DNA from: Paenisporosarcina sp. OV554
GTDB lineage: Bacteria; Bacillota; Bacilli; Bacillales_A; Planococcaceae
Direction: 5' to 3'
Assembly (NCBI RefSeq): GCF_003058165.1
Contig: NZ_QBUC01000024.1
Span: 1-53,091, forward strand
Length of the DNA: 53,091 bases
A program made the position numbers and the translations under genes. Shown piece after piece: positions 27,291-35,379 of the stretch; within the stretch, counting starts at the first letter, position 1; each line of letters starts with the position of its first letter. Under the pieces are notes generated by a model. That model was given only the letters and a program-made list of their open reading frames with translations, was not told where the DNA came from and ran no database searches.

Positions 27291-27797
27291 TTATTCCAAC
27301 ATTTTATCTAGTACATCAGTATCGCGATTTAATTCAGGACTATCTTCCAGTGAATCATTTGAGGTATTTGTTGTTGACTCATGTGATCCCGATGTCTTGA
27401 GCATTGGTTCTTGTTTTGGTGGTAAATCATTAGTCACGGGTATTATTGGTTCTTCTACTTCTAATACTGACTTTGTACCCGATGAAGAAACATCTGGTTT
27501 GCTTTTAGTAGCATTTTTATAATTAACGAGGCCAGCAACAGCTAACTTCACTTGCTCATCCCGAAATTGATTGATTGTCGCTTCCATGTTTTCCTGTGAT
27601 TCTATTATGAAAATTTCAACTTGCTTGAAGGTTTTCCAAACATCAATTGCAGATGTATACCCTAACTCAATAGTTTGTGATTGTAGTGAATCAATATTCC
27701 GAACAGTGGATTTGGTATCAAAACCACCCGTCCCGAAAATAGACCCTGCACTAAAAAATATAAAAGATAAAATAATAATGTTTAGAACTTTTTTCAT
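27291..27797 (-). CDS. Secreted protein of unknown function, cluster gene 4
   Basis: A 168-residue protein with an N-terminal hydrophobic signal (KKVLNIIILSFIFFSAGSIF). The middle (about 30-95) aligns without gaps to cluster gene 1, including FRDEQVKLAVAGLVNYKN against FRDEQVKKVVAEIVDYQN. The C-terminal half is low-complexity and acidic/Ser-rich and ends with DSPELNRDTDV, matching DSPQANRNTDV at the end of gene 3. No LPxTG anchor or enzyme motif is seen. The ribosome binding site GGAAAGGTGTG precedes the ATG. I do not recognise the family. Confidence 0.7.
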   Translation of the reverse strand: MKKVLNIIILSFIFFSAGSIFGTGGFDTKSTVRNIDSLQSQTIELGYTSAIDVWKTFKQVEIFIIESQENMEATINQFRDEQVKLAVAGLVNYKNATKSKPDVSSSGTKSVLEVEEPIIPVTNDLPPKQEPMLKTSGSHESTTNTSNDSLEDSPELNRDTDVLDKMLE

Positions 27798-27948
27798 GAT
27801 TTATCACACCTTTCCAGCAACTATAACCATTCTTTCCAAATCTATATGTATTTATAACTGAAATTGAATGATGAAAAAAGAACCTTTGTCTCAGAAATTT
27901 TAATAACTTCTTATTATGATTCTTCCCACCTTGTTATTATTACCAAAA

Positions 27949-27978
27949 TAAAAAAGGCCCTTTTTGAGAGCCTTCAAG
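27949..27978 (-). terminator. Terminator of secreted-protein gene 3
   Basis: AAGGC/GCCTT-based stem followed on the minus strand by TTTTTTATTTTGG. It is a near duplicate of 27235-27270. Confidence 0.65.
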
Positions 27979-27996
27979 TAGTCCAATGTATAATTC

Positions 27997-28755
27997 CTAC
28001 TCCACTTCTACTTTTTCATCCTCAACATCCGTATTACGATTTGCTTGAGGACTATCAATAATTGCATCAGAAGAAGCAGGATCAGGATTTGGTTCAGTGA
28101 TTGGTTCGGTTACTGTTACTGGTTCTGGTGTTGGTTCGGCAACTGGTGGTTGCACTGGTTCTGTTACAGGCTCTGGAACTGGTACTGCAACTGGTGGTTC
28201 GATTACAGGTTCTGGAACTGGTTCAGTAACTGGTGGTGGTTCTGGTGTTTGTTTTGGTTTTGAGTTTTCTTTTGGTTTTTCGGGTTTTGGTTTTGGAGTC
28301 GCTGGTGAGATTTTTACTGCATCCATATTTTTGATAGCATTTGCAATAATTGCGTTTAATTCATTAGTAACTTTCGCTTTTTCAGCACTGTTATCTATGT
28401 TTATTTTAGCTATTAATTCTTCTGCATATTTATTTAAAGAAGCAATGCGTGCGTTCTTTTCTGCAACTGTGAATGTATCTAATTCATGTTCGGCAGCTTG
28501 CATTTCTGCTTTCAAAGCTTCTTTCAATTCCAGCTTAAGTAATTCTTTTTCTGCCGTAATTGCTTTATCTATTTCTTGAATAGATGCTGATTGTTTACCG
28601 TTAAACCAGTTGGTCAGCAAGCTACTGATGTCTTGATCAGCATTAACAGTAGTTACACCGCTACCAATGCTAACACTTATAATCAGAGCACCAAATACCT
28701 GAAGCAGTCTCCGTTTTTTCTTTTGTTTTTTGTATCTATCACTTCTACTTAACAT
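27997..28755 (-). CDS. Membrane-anchored or secreted coiled-coil protein with proline-rich tail, cluster gene 3
   Basis: A 252-residue protein. A very basic N-terminus (SDRYKKQKKKRRLL) precedes one hydrophobic helix (QVFGALIISVSIGSGVTTV) and a likely cleavage after VNA. LLTNWFNGKQ (45-54) resembles the WY motif of genes 1 and 2. A Lys/Glu/Ala helical region (about 60-145) probably forms a coiled coil. It is followed by a proline-rich segment with degenerate EPVxEP and PVPEPV repeats (about 150-228), typical of wall-spanning spacers, and the tail DSPQANRNTDV. No sortase signal. GGAGG precedes the ATG. Function unknown. Confidence 0.75.
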   Translation of the reverse strand: MLSRSDRYKKQKKKRRLLQVFGALIISVSIGSGVTTVNADQDISSLLTNWFNGKQSASIQEIDKAITAEKELLKLELKEALKAEMQAAEHELDTFTVAEKNARIASLNKYAEELIAKINIDNSAEKAKVTNELNAIIANAIKNMDAVKISPATPKPKPEKPKENSKPKQTPEPPPVTEPVPEPVIEPPVAVPVPEPVTEPVQPPVAEPTPEPVTVTEPITEPNPDPASSDAIIDSPQANRNTDVEDEKVEVE

Positions 28756-28781
28756 ACTAATTCCTCCATTGAAAAGAATAA

Positions 28782-28802
28782 GGACCTCGAACTACGAGGT
28801 CC
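28782..28802 (-). terminator. Terminator-like hairpin between genes 2 and 3
   Basis: A perfect 8-bp stem GGACCTCG/CGAGGTCC with a 5-base loop is followed on the minus strand by TTATTCTTTTC. The T tract is interrupted, so partial termination within the cluster is likely. Confidence 0.6.
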
Positions 28803-28825
28803 CTATTGATTATTAAAAGTAATAA

Positions 28826-29593
28826 TTAAATGCCGTCAACTACGCCTTGTAATTCTGCTTTAGCTGCAGTTTCTAGCTCAAGTGCTTTTGCGTCAATAAG
28901 AAGTTTTTGAGCAGCAACTAAAGCATCACGTTTAGCAGTAATTTTGCCACGAAGTTCAACAATTTTAGCATCAATGGCAGCTATAATCTCAGCAGTAGTT
29001 GCAGCTTCTTTTGTATCTAATTTTGCTTGAAGTTCTCCCTTTGCTTCCTCAATTGCTTGTTCTAATTCACTAACTGCTGCAGTAGTATCAGCTTCTAATT
29101 CAGAAGTCAAGGTAGCACGTGCAGCATCACCCTTCGCTCCTGTGAAAATAGTCAAATCATTATTTGCATATCCCAATGCTGCATTTCCAGCTTGGTTAAT
29201 TAAACCGTTTGCGGCAAATTTAAGTGCTGCAAACTGACCATTCATATAACCTTCAATTTGAGTTTGTTTTGCATTAATCGAATCGATGTGTCCTTGAGTC
29301 TCTGTTTCGATATTACCACTTGCTGTATTAGTTGCATTAGTTCCATCAGTACTAATACTTGAACCTGCAGCTGTTTTTAAGCCTTCGTATTCAGTAGCTA
29401 AACCATTAATTCTTCCTGATACATTACTTTCCACATCGCCTACAATGTTTGAAGTAGCTACTCCAAATTGACCGTCATACCAATCTTTTAAATTTGCTCC
29501 TGCATTCGAACTCGCGAATGCTACTCCAGCGCTTGATAATAATACTACTGATACTGTTCCTGCGATTACTTTACCTTTGATTGTTTTTAACAT
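28826..29593 (-). CDS. Secreted alanine-rich helical protein, cluster gene 2
   Basis: A 255-residue protein with a clear signal peptide (KTIKGKVIAGTVSVVLLSSA, cleavage likely after AFA). Directly after it comes the motif AGANLKDWYDGQF (32-44), shared with gene 1. The remainder is Ala/Glu/Thr-rich and almost wholly helical, with heptad-like spacing from about 130 to 250 (SELEQAIEEAKGELQAKL and ITAKRDALVAAQKL). No cysteines, enzyme motifs or sortase signal are visible. GGGGATA precedes the ATG. It could be a structural extracellular protein; I do not recognise it. Confidence 0.75.
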   Translation of the reverse strand: MLKTIKGKVIAGTVSVVLLSSAGVAFASSNAGANLKDWYDGQFGVATSNIVGDVESNVSGRINGLATEYEGLKTAAGSSISTDGTNATNTASGNIETETQGHIDSINAKQTQIEGYMNGQFAALKFAANGLINQAGNAALGYANNDLTIFTGAKGDAARATLTSELEADTTAAVSELEQAIEEAKGELQAKLDTKEAATTAEIIAAIDAKIVELRGKITAKRDALVAAQKLLIDAKALELETAAKAELQGVVDGI

Positions 29594-29653
29594 TTAAATA
29601 TCCCCTTTGTGGTTTGGTTTTTGAATGAATCTTCATCTATCGAGAAATTCATT

Positions 29654-30088
29654 TTATTGTTCATTTAATACTTCTTCCAAGATATTTTCGATATCTTGTT
29701 CGATTTCTTCTTCAACTTTGGCTTTTTCAGCGTAATCGTCAAAGTTTTCTTTTTCCAACTCAGTAACTGTAGTATCGATTTGATTCTCAATGTCATTTTG
29801 ATAATCAACGATTTCAGCTACCACTTTTTTAACTTGTTCATCACGAAAACTTTCTATGATAGAACCTATAGTTTCTTTAGTTCCTTCAACAAACACGTTT
29901 GCATTTCTTATAGTTTTAAAGATTCCTGTTGCTGTTGCAGTACCTAATTCACTACTTTTCTTCTGAAATGAATTTTCATACCAATTAGAGAGGTTGGCTG
30001 CTGAATCGACATTTGCATAAATCGATCCTGCTCCTATTAAAAAGGTGAACGTAAGAATAATGCCAAAAATCTTTTTTATGGTTACCAT
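29654..30088 (-). CDS. Secreted acidic protein, cluster gene 1
   Basis: A 144-residue protein with an N-terminal signal (KKIFGIILTFTFLIGAGSIY, cleavage likely after YAN or IYA) followed by AANLSNWYENSF, the cluster motif. The middle aligns with gene 4, including FRDEQVKKVVAEIVDYQN, and the C-terminus is a strongly acidic helix (EEEIEQDIENILEEVL). The start is uncertain: the only ATG (30088) touches its own GGAAAGGA site. An ATA codon 9 bases downstream, at TAACCATAAAAAAG, aligns better with the start of gene 4. It is the first gene of the four-gene set. Confidence 0.7.
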   Translation of the reverse strand: MVTIKKIFGIILTFTFLIGAGSIYANVDSAANLSNWYENSFQKKSSELGTATATGIFKTIRNANVFVEGTKETIGSIIESFRDEQVKKVVAEIVDYQNDIENQIDTTVTELEKENFDDYAEKAKVEEEIEQDIENILEEVLNEQ

Positions 30089-30114
30089 TCCTTTCCAACT
30101 GTTATAAATATTCT

Positions 30115-30154
30115 CTATCAGAAAAGAGATAGGAATTGTTGCATCCGCAACAAT
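30115..30154 (-). promoter_or_regulatory. Leader hairpins ahead of cluster gene 1
   Basis: A perfect 8-bp hairpin ATTGTTGC/GCAACAAT with a 4-base loop (30135-30154) is followed by a 5-bp CTATC/GATAG stem (30115-30132). Neither has a T tract. They lie 27 to 66 bases before the start of gene 1 and may be mRNA leader structures. Confidence 0.4.
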
Positions 30155-30262
30155 ATTTACATCAGTTGTATTTTCCGCTTAAATCAACCTGAGCCTCTTC
30201 TAAAACGTCTGCGATTACTAGTTTAATCACTGGTAAAATTAACCCGAATTGAATACTCTATT

Positions 30263-30360
30263 CATTTTTCCTCTCCTTCGGGGCTCACGGCCAAAATTTT
30301 TATAGTAAAAGCACAATGTGCTTTATACCTAAATCCACAATTCTTTTATTGCTCATTTTT
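30263..30360 (-). repeat. Degraded repeat/ORF remnant
   Basis: One minus-strand frame here reads FTIKILAVSPEGEEK and then stops, with no start codon or ribosome binding site. I recall similar short translations scattered in Bacilli intergenic DNA, so it may be a copy of a dispersed repeat. It includes the palindrome AAAGCAC-AAT-GTGCTTT (30308-30324). A further short frame, VIADVLEEAQVDLSGKYN, ends at 30162. The rest of the 735-base gap 30089-30824 is AT-rich and shows nothing else I can name. Confidence 0.3.
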
Positions 30361-30764
30361 CATCTCATTAGCTCATTAAATGAATCGAGATCTGGAGATT
30401 CTTTTCGAGTAGTCTTTTAAATATCTGTTGATTCAAGATACCTAAAATATATGACTTTATGTTTAAATGAATAATGTTACGATAGTTCTTTTTAACTTCG
30501 TTATAAAAAACAAATTTTAAAAAACCTGAATTAGTAAATCGTTTTGCCTACTAATCCAATGTAAATCATTTACTTTTCTTAGTACATAGGAGGTTATGTA
30601 AGCTTCTGTCGAATAAATTACTTTTTTTGGGAGAAATCGTCGGATATTAAGAAGAGATACTAAATTCTCTTCAAAAGAGCTATTTCACATTGGGAAATGT
30701 TTAATATTCCTGAGACACCTAATCCCTTTTTTCAAAAGATTATTTCCCTTTTGGTAATAACAAC

Positions 30765-30805
30765 AAAAAGAGCCTATTTCACAAATGTGAAATTAGGCTC
30801 TTTTT
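30765..30805. terminator. Terminator of the ABC exporter operon
   Basis: A long stem based on AAAAAGAGCCTA/TAGGCTCTTTTT with an inner ATTTCACA/TGTGAAAT helix. T tracts lie on both strands; the operon it serves is on the minus strand. Confidence 0.9.
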
Positions 30806-30824
30806 ACGAGTAAATATTACCTTT

Positions 30825-32117
30825 TTATAGCTCCTGTCTCAATGCTTGAATAACATCAATCTTCGTAGCTTTCCTAGCTGGCCTCCATCCTGAAATCATC
30901 GCTACTCCTATACTTATAAAGGATGCAATAGCCACAAGTTGCCATGGGATTAATGAAATTGTCACACTGATGTCTTCCATTCCTTCTTCTGCTACGATGT
31001 TCATGACGATTTCTGGGATGATCCAATTCGCTAAATAACTGATACCATAGGACAAAGTAACAGCAATTATTGTTCCTAATACACCAATCCATGTACTTTC
31101 TATCAAAAATAATCGTTGAATGAGTTTGGGATTCGCTCCAATTGCTTTCATAACACCAATTTCTCGTGTTCTTTCCGTAACGGATATTGTCATCGTGTTA
31201 AAAATACCTATTGATGAGATGAGTACTGCAATGGTTCCAACAAATAACAATCCTGCCTTTAGTGCAGTAAAGAATAAGTCCATCGTTTCCATTTCTTCTG
31301 TTATTGAATACACATTATAGCCATCATTTTTCAATGTATCCGTAATTGCCCCTACATGTTGAATATCATCTGCGTATACGTACACTTCGAAATAACTTTC
31401 TTCCGCAGGTACTTCTGGTTGTGTAAACTCTTGAAATTCAGTGCGGTAGGATTCATCTATTAATACACGAAGATCCATCATCCAATCTTTGGCCGGCTCC
31501 TTCGCAACTCCTGTTACTACAAAATCCCATACCTTTGGGTCACTTTTTTCTTCAGTCAACGGCGTGAGTTCTAATGAAATTGTTTTACCAATCATACTTT
31601 CTGTATATCCGGTAGGAATTTCATCTTCAGACTGTGAGGCTAATTCAGTTTCAGCTTCTGTCAATAATTTTTGAGCAAAATGATAGCCAATGACAATTTC
31701 ATTCGGTTTTGTTGGCATCTCACCTTCAGATAAAGCCAAATTTGCTTTTTCTTCTTCTTTTAGGTTTGTTAATTGGACGTCCCCTTGGCCTGTCCGGTCA
31801 TTCATTGAAATGGAGGTAACACCATCAACGTATGACCGACTTACCACCGCCTTGACGTTTTCAAGTTCGCTCATCTTTTGTTGATCGGCTGTTGTAATTT
31901 GGGAATCGCCATCTTCCCTGCCAAAAATCCTTACCTCTGTAAGGAGTTGATTAGACATCATTTCATCTGTCATTGTTTTATGTAGTCCAAATCCAACAGA
32001 TGCTAAAACGATTAAAAATGCACATCCCATCGTAGCTGCAAGAACAGTCATAAATACACGTAATTTATTCTTCTTCATATGCTGACGAATAAAGTCAATT
32101 TGGTCTCTAAACGACAT
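30825..32117 (-). CDS. ABC transporter permease, MacB/FtsX type (YtrF-like)
   Basis: A 430-residue permease. One transmembrane helix near the N-terminus (LRVFMTVLAATMGCAFLIVLASVGFG) is followed by an extracytoplasmic MacB-like domain (about 45-280) and three C-terminal helices. TERTREIGVMKAIGA is the coupling motif of the FtsX superfamily. Length and organisation match B. subtilis YtrF, part of an envelope-stress exporter, but other MacB-type permeases are similar. The ATG at 32117 lies 6 bases after GGAGGTG and overlaps the ATPase gene by 11 bases. Confidence 0.85.
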   Translation of the reverse strand: MSFRDQIDFIRQHMKKNKLRVFMTVLAATMGCAFLIVLASVGFGLHKTMTDEMMSNQLLTEVRIFGREDGDSQITTADQQKMSELENVKAVVSRSYVDGVTSISMNDRTGQGDVQLTNLKEEEKANLALSEGEMPTKPNEIVIGYHFAQKLLTEAETELASQSEDEIPTGYTESMIGKTISLELTPLTEEKSDPKVWDFVVTGVAKEPAKDWMMDLRVLIDESYRTEFQEFTQPEVPAEESYFEVYVYADDIQHVGAITDTLKNDGYNVYSITEEMETMDLFFTALKAGLLFVGTIAVLISSIGIFNTMTISVTERTREIGVMKAIGANPKLIQRLFLIESTWIGVLGTIIAVTLSYGISYLANWIIPEIVMNIVAEEGMEDISVTISLIPWQLVAIASFISIGVAMISGWRPARKATKIDVIQALRQEL

Positions 32118-32805
32118 GTAACACACCTCCATTTACTAATGCGCCATCGTGGAGACGATACTTTCTATGAGCAATATTCGCTACTTCATCGTCATGAGTA
32201 ATAATGACAAATGTTAATCCAAGAGACTCATTGAGCGATTGAATTAACAAAAGAATTTCTTGCTCTGTCTCAGAATCTAAACTACCTGTCGGCTCATCTG
32301 CTAAAATAATCGGCGAATTCGTAACTAGTGCCCTTGCAATACTTACTCGTTGTTGCTGACCTCCAGATAATTCATTTGGATAATGATCTGCGACTTGAGT
32401 TATTCCCACTTTTTTCACTAATGCTTCTACATTAATTTGACGTTCTTTTTTGGGCACCCCTTTTAATTTCAAAGGAAGTTCAATATTTTCAAAGGCCGTT
32501 AAACCAGGCATTAATTGAAAGTTTTGAAAGATAAATCCGAAATGATTTAAGCGGAAAGCAGCGTGCTCACTCTCAGACAAAAGTGCGGTTTCTTGATTGG
32601 CTACTTGAATTGATCCTGATTCCGGTTTCATAAATCCTGCTAATACATGGAGCAAAGTAGACTTTCCAGAGCCACTTTTACCAACAATTGAAACAATTTG
32701 CCCTTTTTCAATTTCAAGTGACACATTTTTTAACACAGGAACCCGTTTTTCTTTTCCTCTTTTTCCAATCGAAAATGTATGGCATAAATCTCTTATTTGA
32801 ATCAT
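32107..32805 (-). CDS. ABC transporter ATP-binding protein, LolD/YtrE-like
   Basis: A 232-residue ATPase with Walker A GKSGSGKST, signature LSGGQQQRVSIARAL, Walker B PIILADEPTGSLD and the H-loop VIITHD. This is the MacB/LolD subtype that pairs with FtsX-type permeases. With the overlapping downstream permease it forms a two-gene mechanotransmission-type exporter. The genes resemble ytrE-ytrF of B. subtilis, but the regulator and the other ytr genes are absent here, so the function may differ. Confidence 0.9.
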   Translation of the reverse strand: MIQIRDLCHTFSIGKRGKEKRVPVLKNVSLEIEKGQIVSIVGKSGSGKSTLLHVLAGFMKPESGSIQVANQETALLSESEHAAFRLNHFGFIFQNFQLMPGLTAFENIELPLKLKGVPKKERQINVEALVKKVGITQVADHYPNELSGGQQQRVSIARALVTNSPIILADEPTGSLDSETEQEILLLIQSLNESLGLTFVIITHDDEVANIAHRKYRLHDGALVNGGVLHVV

Positions 32806-32892
32806 TCATTTTCTCTCCCCTCAAGTATTCTTAGTGTAACCAATAAGTCTGAAGGAAAAGGTAGGAAAATAATGAAGATATTCTTAAGGAAA

Positions 32893-32935
32893 TTAAAAAA
32901 CGATGACTGCAGAAATCTAAAGTCATCGTTTTTAT
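32893..32935 (-). terminator. Terminator of the symporter gene
   Basis: Stem AAACGATGACT/AGTCATCGTTT (32898-32908 with 32921-32931) is followed on the minus strand by TTTTTTAATT. Confidence 0.88.
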
Positions 32936-32986
32936 TTCTTATGTTGTTTTTAAGTCCAAGCCACAAAGGCGATGCTATATCCATAT

Positions 32987-34435
32987 TTACTTACGATATT
33001 TATTGCTTCTCACCCAGAAATCCGCATTTTTAATTCCAAGTCTTGTAGGATTAAAAACAGGGTCTTTTCCTTTCCTTTTTTGCTCTTCGTAGTCTTTTAA
33101 CGCAACAAGTGCCGGTTTCGCTAAAAGCAAAAGTGCAACAGAATTCAGCAGAACCATAATACCTAAACCTACATCACCGAGCGCCCAAGCAAGATCTGCA
33201 CTTCGAATCGCTCCATAAAATGAAGAAGACAACAGAATAACTTTTAATAAAAAAACGACAATTTTATAAGGTATACTTTTTACTAAATAAGCTACATTCA
33301 CTTCAGCAATGTAATAGCAGGCCATAATTGCGGGAAATCCAAAAAAGAATAGTGCAATCGCTACGAAACCAGCCCCTTTTCCAGGTATGACAAAATCTAT
33401 TGCTTCTTGGGTATATCCTGGACCTGCATCAACACCTGGTAAGTTTTCAACTATGAACATACTGCCACTGCCATCGGGTTGAACATTATACATACCTGTA
33501 AGTAAAATCATTAAAGCTGTAGCCGTGCATATAAACAGCGTATCTATATACACAGAGAATGCTTGAACAAGTCCTTGCTTTACCGGATGAGACACCTCCG
33601 CAGCTGCGGCAGCGTGTGCTCCAGTTCCTTGACCCGCCTCGTTAGAGTATATGCTTCGTTTGACTCCCCAAACAATTGCCGACCCCATCATTCCACCGTA
33701 AGTGGCGTCTAAGTTAAAAGCACTTCGAAGGATTAGCATTAATACATCTGGTAATTCTGCAATGTGAAAGATAATAATTCCAATTGAAAAAACCATATAA
33801 ATGATTCCCATAAAAGGCACTACTATTTGAGCCACATGTGCAATCCGTTTAACACCACCAATTATAATAAATCCAAGAATGACTGTAATAGCAGTACCCG
33901 TTACCCATGGTTGCAAACTAAATGCATTTTCCATCCCAACTGCAATCGCATTCGATTGAGTCCCAGGTAACAAAAAAGCTGTAGCGGCAATAGTGGCAAT
34001 CGCAAATATATTCCCATACCATTTTAAACCGATCCCTTTTTCTATGTAGTAGGCTGGACCTCCACGATATTGCCCATTTTGCTTCACTTTATAAATCTGA
34101 GCCAGTGTTGATTCTATAAATGCGCTAGAAGCCCCAATAAATGCAATGGCACACATCCAAAAAATTGCCCCTGGACCACCGAATGCGATTGCAGTTGCTG
34201 TACCCGCTATATTTCCTGTCCCAATTCGTCCTGACAAAGCCATTGAAAATGCTTGGAATGAAGAAACGCCGGCATCTGATTTTTCACCTTTAAACATGTG
34301 AGCGATCATGTCTTTTAACAATCGTACTTGAAGGAATCTTGTAAGGAATGAAAATAACAGCCCAAGAGCAAAACAATAAGTAATCATCCAAGGTCCCCAC
34401 AAGTACTCGTTGATTCGTAAAATAAATGCTTCTAT
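32987..34435 (-). CDS. Alanine/glycine:sodium symporter, AGCS family
   Basis: A symporter of about 482 residues with ten or more hydrophobic segments. LWGPWM near the N-terminus, RIGTGNIAGTATAIAFGGPGA and SNEAGQGTGAHAAAAAEVSHP are AGCS signatures. These proteins import alanine or glycine with sodium. No ATG, GTG or TTG fits the family N-terminus. GGAGG (34443-34447) is followed after 7 bases by ATA (34435), and the reading (M)EAFILRINEYLWGPWM matches homologues, so I take AUA as the start. The frame extends 30 residues upstream to an ATG at 34525, but that stretch is cysteine-rich and unlike the family. Confidence 0.85.
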   Translation of the reverse strand: MEAFILRINEYLWGPWMITYCFALGLLFSFLTRFLQVRLLKDMIAHMFKGEKSDAGVSSFQAFSMALSGRIGTGNIAGTATAIAFGGPGAIFWMCAIAFIGASSAFIESTLAQIYKVKQNGQYRGGPAYYIEKGIGLKWYGNIFAIATIAATAFLLPGTQSNAIAVGMENAFSLQPWVTGTAITVILGFIIIGGVKRIAHVAQIVVPFMGIIYMVFSIGIIIFHIAELPDVLMLILRSAFNLDATYGGMMGSAIVWGVKRSIYSNEAGQGTGAHAAAAAEVSHPVKQGLVQAFSVYIDTLFICTATALMILLTGMYNVQPDGSGSMFIVENLPGVDAGPGYTQEAIDFVIPGKGAGFVAIALFFFGFPAIMACYYIAEVNVAYLVKSIPYKIVVFLLKVILLSSSFYGAIRSADLAWALGDVGLGIMVLLNSVALLLLAKPALVALKDYEEQKRKGKDPVFNPTRLGIKNADFWVRSNKYRK

Positions 34436-34550
34436 TTGATTTCCTCCTACTTTTCCTATCAAACAATACACACTATGAAAAAGTATGCATAAACAATCAC
34501 AAGTAGAAATAAATGTATGATACATTTTTAGGTTTTGTGAAATTTATCAC

Positions 34551-34580
34551 AAAAAAATAGACACTCTATTAAGAGTGCCT
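34551..34580 (-). terminator. Terminator of the YtpA-like gene
   Basis: A 9-bp stem AGACACTCT/AGAGTGCCT (34559-34567 with 34572-34580) is followed on the minus strand by seven T residues. Confidence 0.85.
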
Positions 34581-35379
34581 AAACAATATAACCAACAGAA
34601 CGTAAAACATTATTCATAAATGATTCCGTATATAAAAATACATCTTCTTGTTCTGGTTCATGAAATAAATCATGATAACAATTTGCCCACTCTTTATATT
34701 GAATTTCTGAAAGTTGTTGTTTATGTAACCAATGCTTAGCGTATGTATGTTCAGTTACTTTGTCTCTCTCAGCTGTCATCATCAATATAGGCAGATTCTG
34801 AATACTTTCCTGTCTAGTAGAAGTTGCTTTGATTAACTGTTGGAGCTCATGATACCATTTCAATGTAATGGTTGTATTATACAGTTGATCGTCTTTATCT
34901 TGCGTATACACGTCATAATTTCTAGTCAGTTGTTTAATTGTCACATCATGTGTACTCTTTACATTCTCAGCTAACTTACCAATACTCGACAAAGCACTAG
35001 ATAATTTGGATGGATGAATTTTTAAATTTAACCATGGTGATGTTAAAATGACTGCAGCACATTCAATGGATTTTAATTGAAGTAATTGCATGACAAGAGT
35101 TGCGCCTAACCCGTGCCCCATAACAAACACTGGTAGGTTATACGAGATGGATGCTTGAACTAATTGGTCGATATAAGACCCATAAGACTGAAAATCTTCA
35201 TTATGTGCCGCTTTATTTTGAGCCGCTTCTCCATGACCTGGCAGGTCTCCCATGACAACATGAAAACCTGAACTTCTAAATTTTTCGATTAACCATGCAT
35301 ATCTACGATGATGTTCGTACGCGCTATGTACAATTGCGACGACTGCTTTAGCTTGACCATCTGCTTCCCATTTCCACAT
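34579..35379 (-). CDS. Alpha/beta hydrolase, YtpA-like, nucleophile serine replaced
   Basis: A 266-residue protein closely following B. subtilis YtpA, a phospholipase/lysophospholipase linked to bacilysocin: MWKWEADG at the start, SSGFHVVMGDLPGHG (36-50), and the C-terminal catalytic Asp (D206 in AERDKV) and His (H236 in CYHDLFHEPE). The nucleophile elbow, normally GHSMG, is here GHGLG with Gly at residue 90. The oxyanion region reads HSAYEHH instead of HGxxEHx. The ordinary Ser-hydrolase mechanism should not work, so it may be a pseudoenzyme or use another residue. The frame is otherwise intact. It diverges from ytoA. Confidence 0.85.
   Translation of the reverse strand: MWKWEADGQAKAVVAIVHSAYEHHRRYAWLIEKFRSSGFHVVMGDLPGHGEAAQNKAAHNEDFQSYGSYIDQLVQASISYNLPVFVMGHGLGATLVMQLLQLKSIECAAVILTSPWLNLKIHPSKLSSALSSIGKLAENVKSTHDVTIKQLTRNYDVYTQDKDDQLYNTTITLKWYHELQQLIKATSTRQESIQNLPILMMTAERDKVTEHTYAKHWLHKQQLSEIQYKEWANCYHDLFHEPEQEDVFLYTESFMNNVLRSVGYIV

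Noticed and set aside
28045-28579. Two overlapping plus-strand frames rich in Gly/Trp/Phe or Gly/Ser/Thr
   Set aside because: They are antisense shadows of the proline-rich repeats of cluster gene 3 and have no start signals.
30700-30755. A possible third copy of the 21-bp repeat array near the ABC exporter terminator
   Set aside because: The AATCCC and TTTCCC units are spaced 15 and 22 bases apart, without the regular 20-21-bp phase of the two real arrays.
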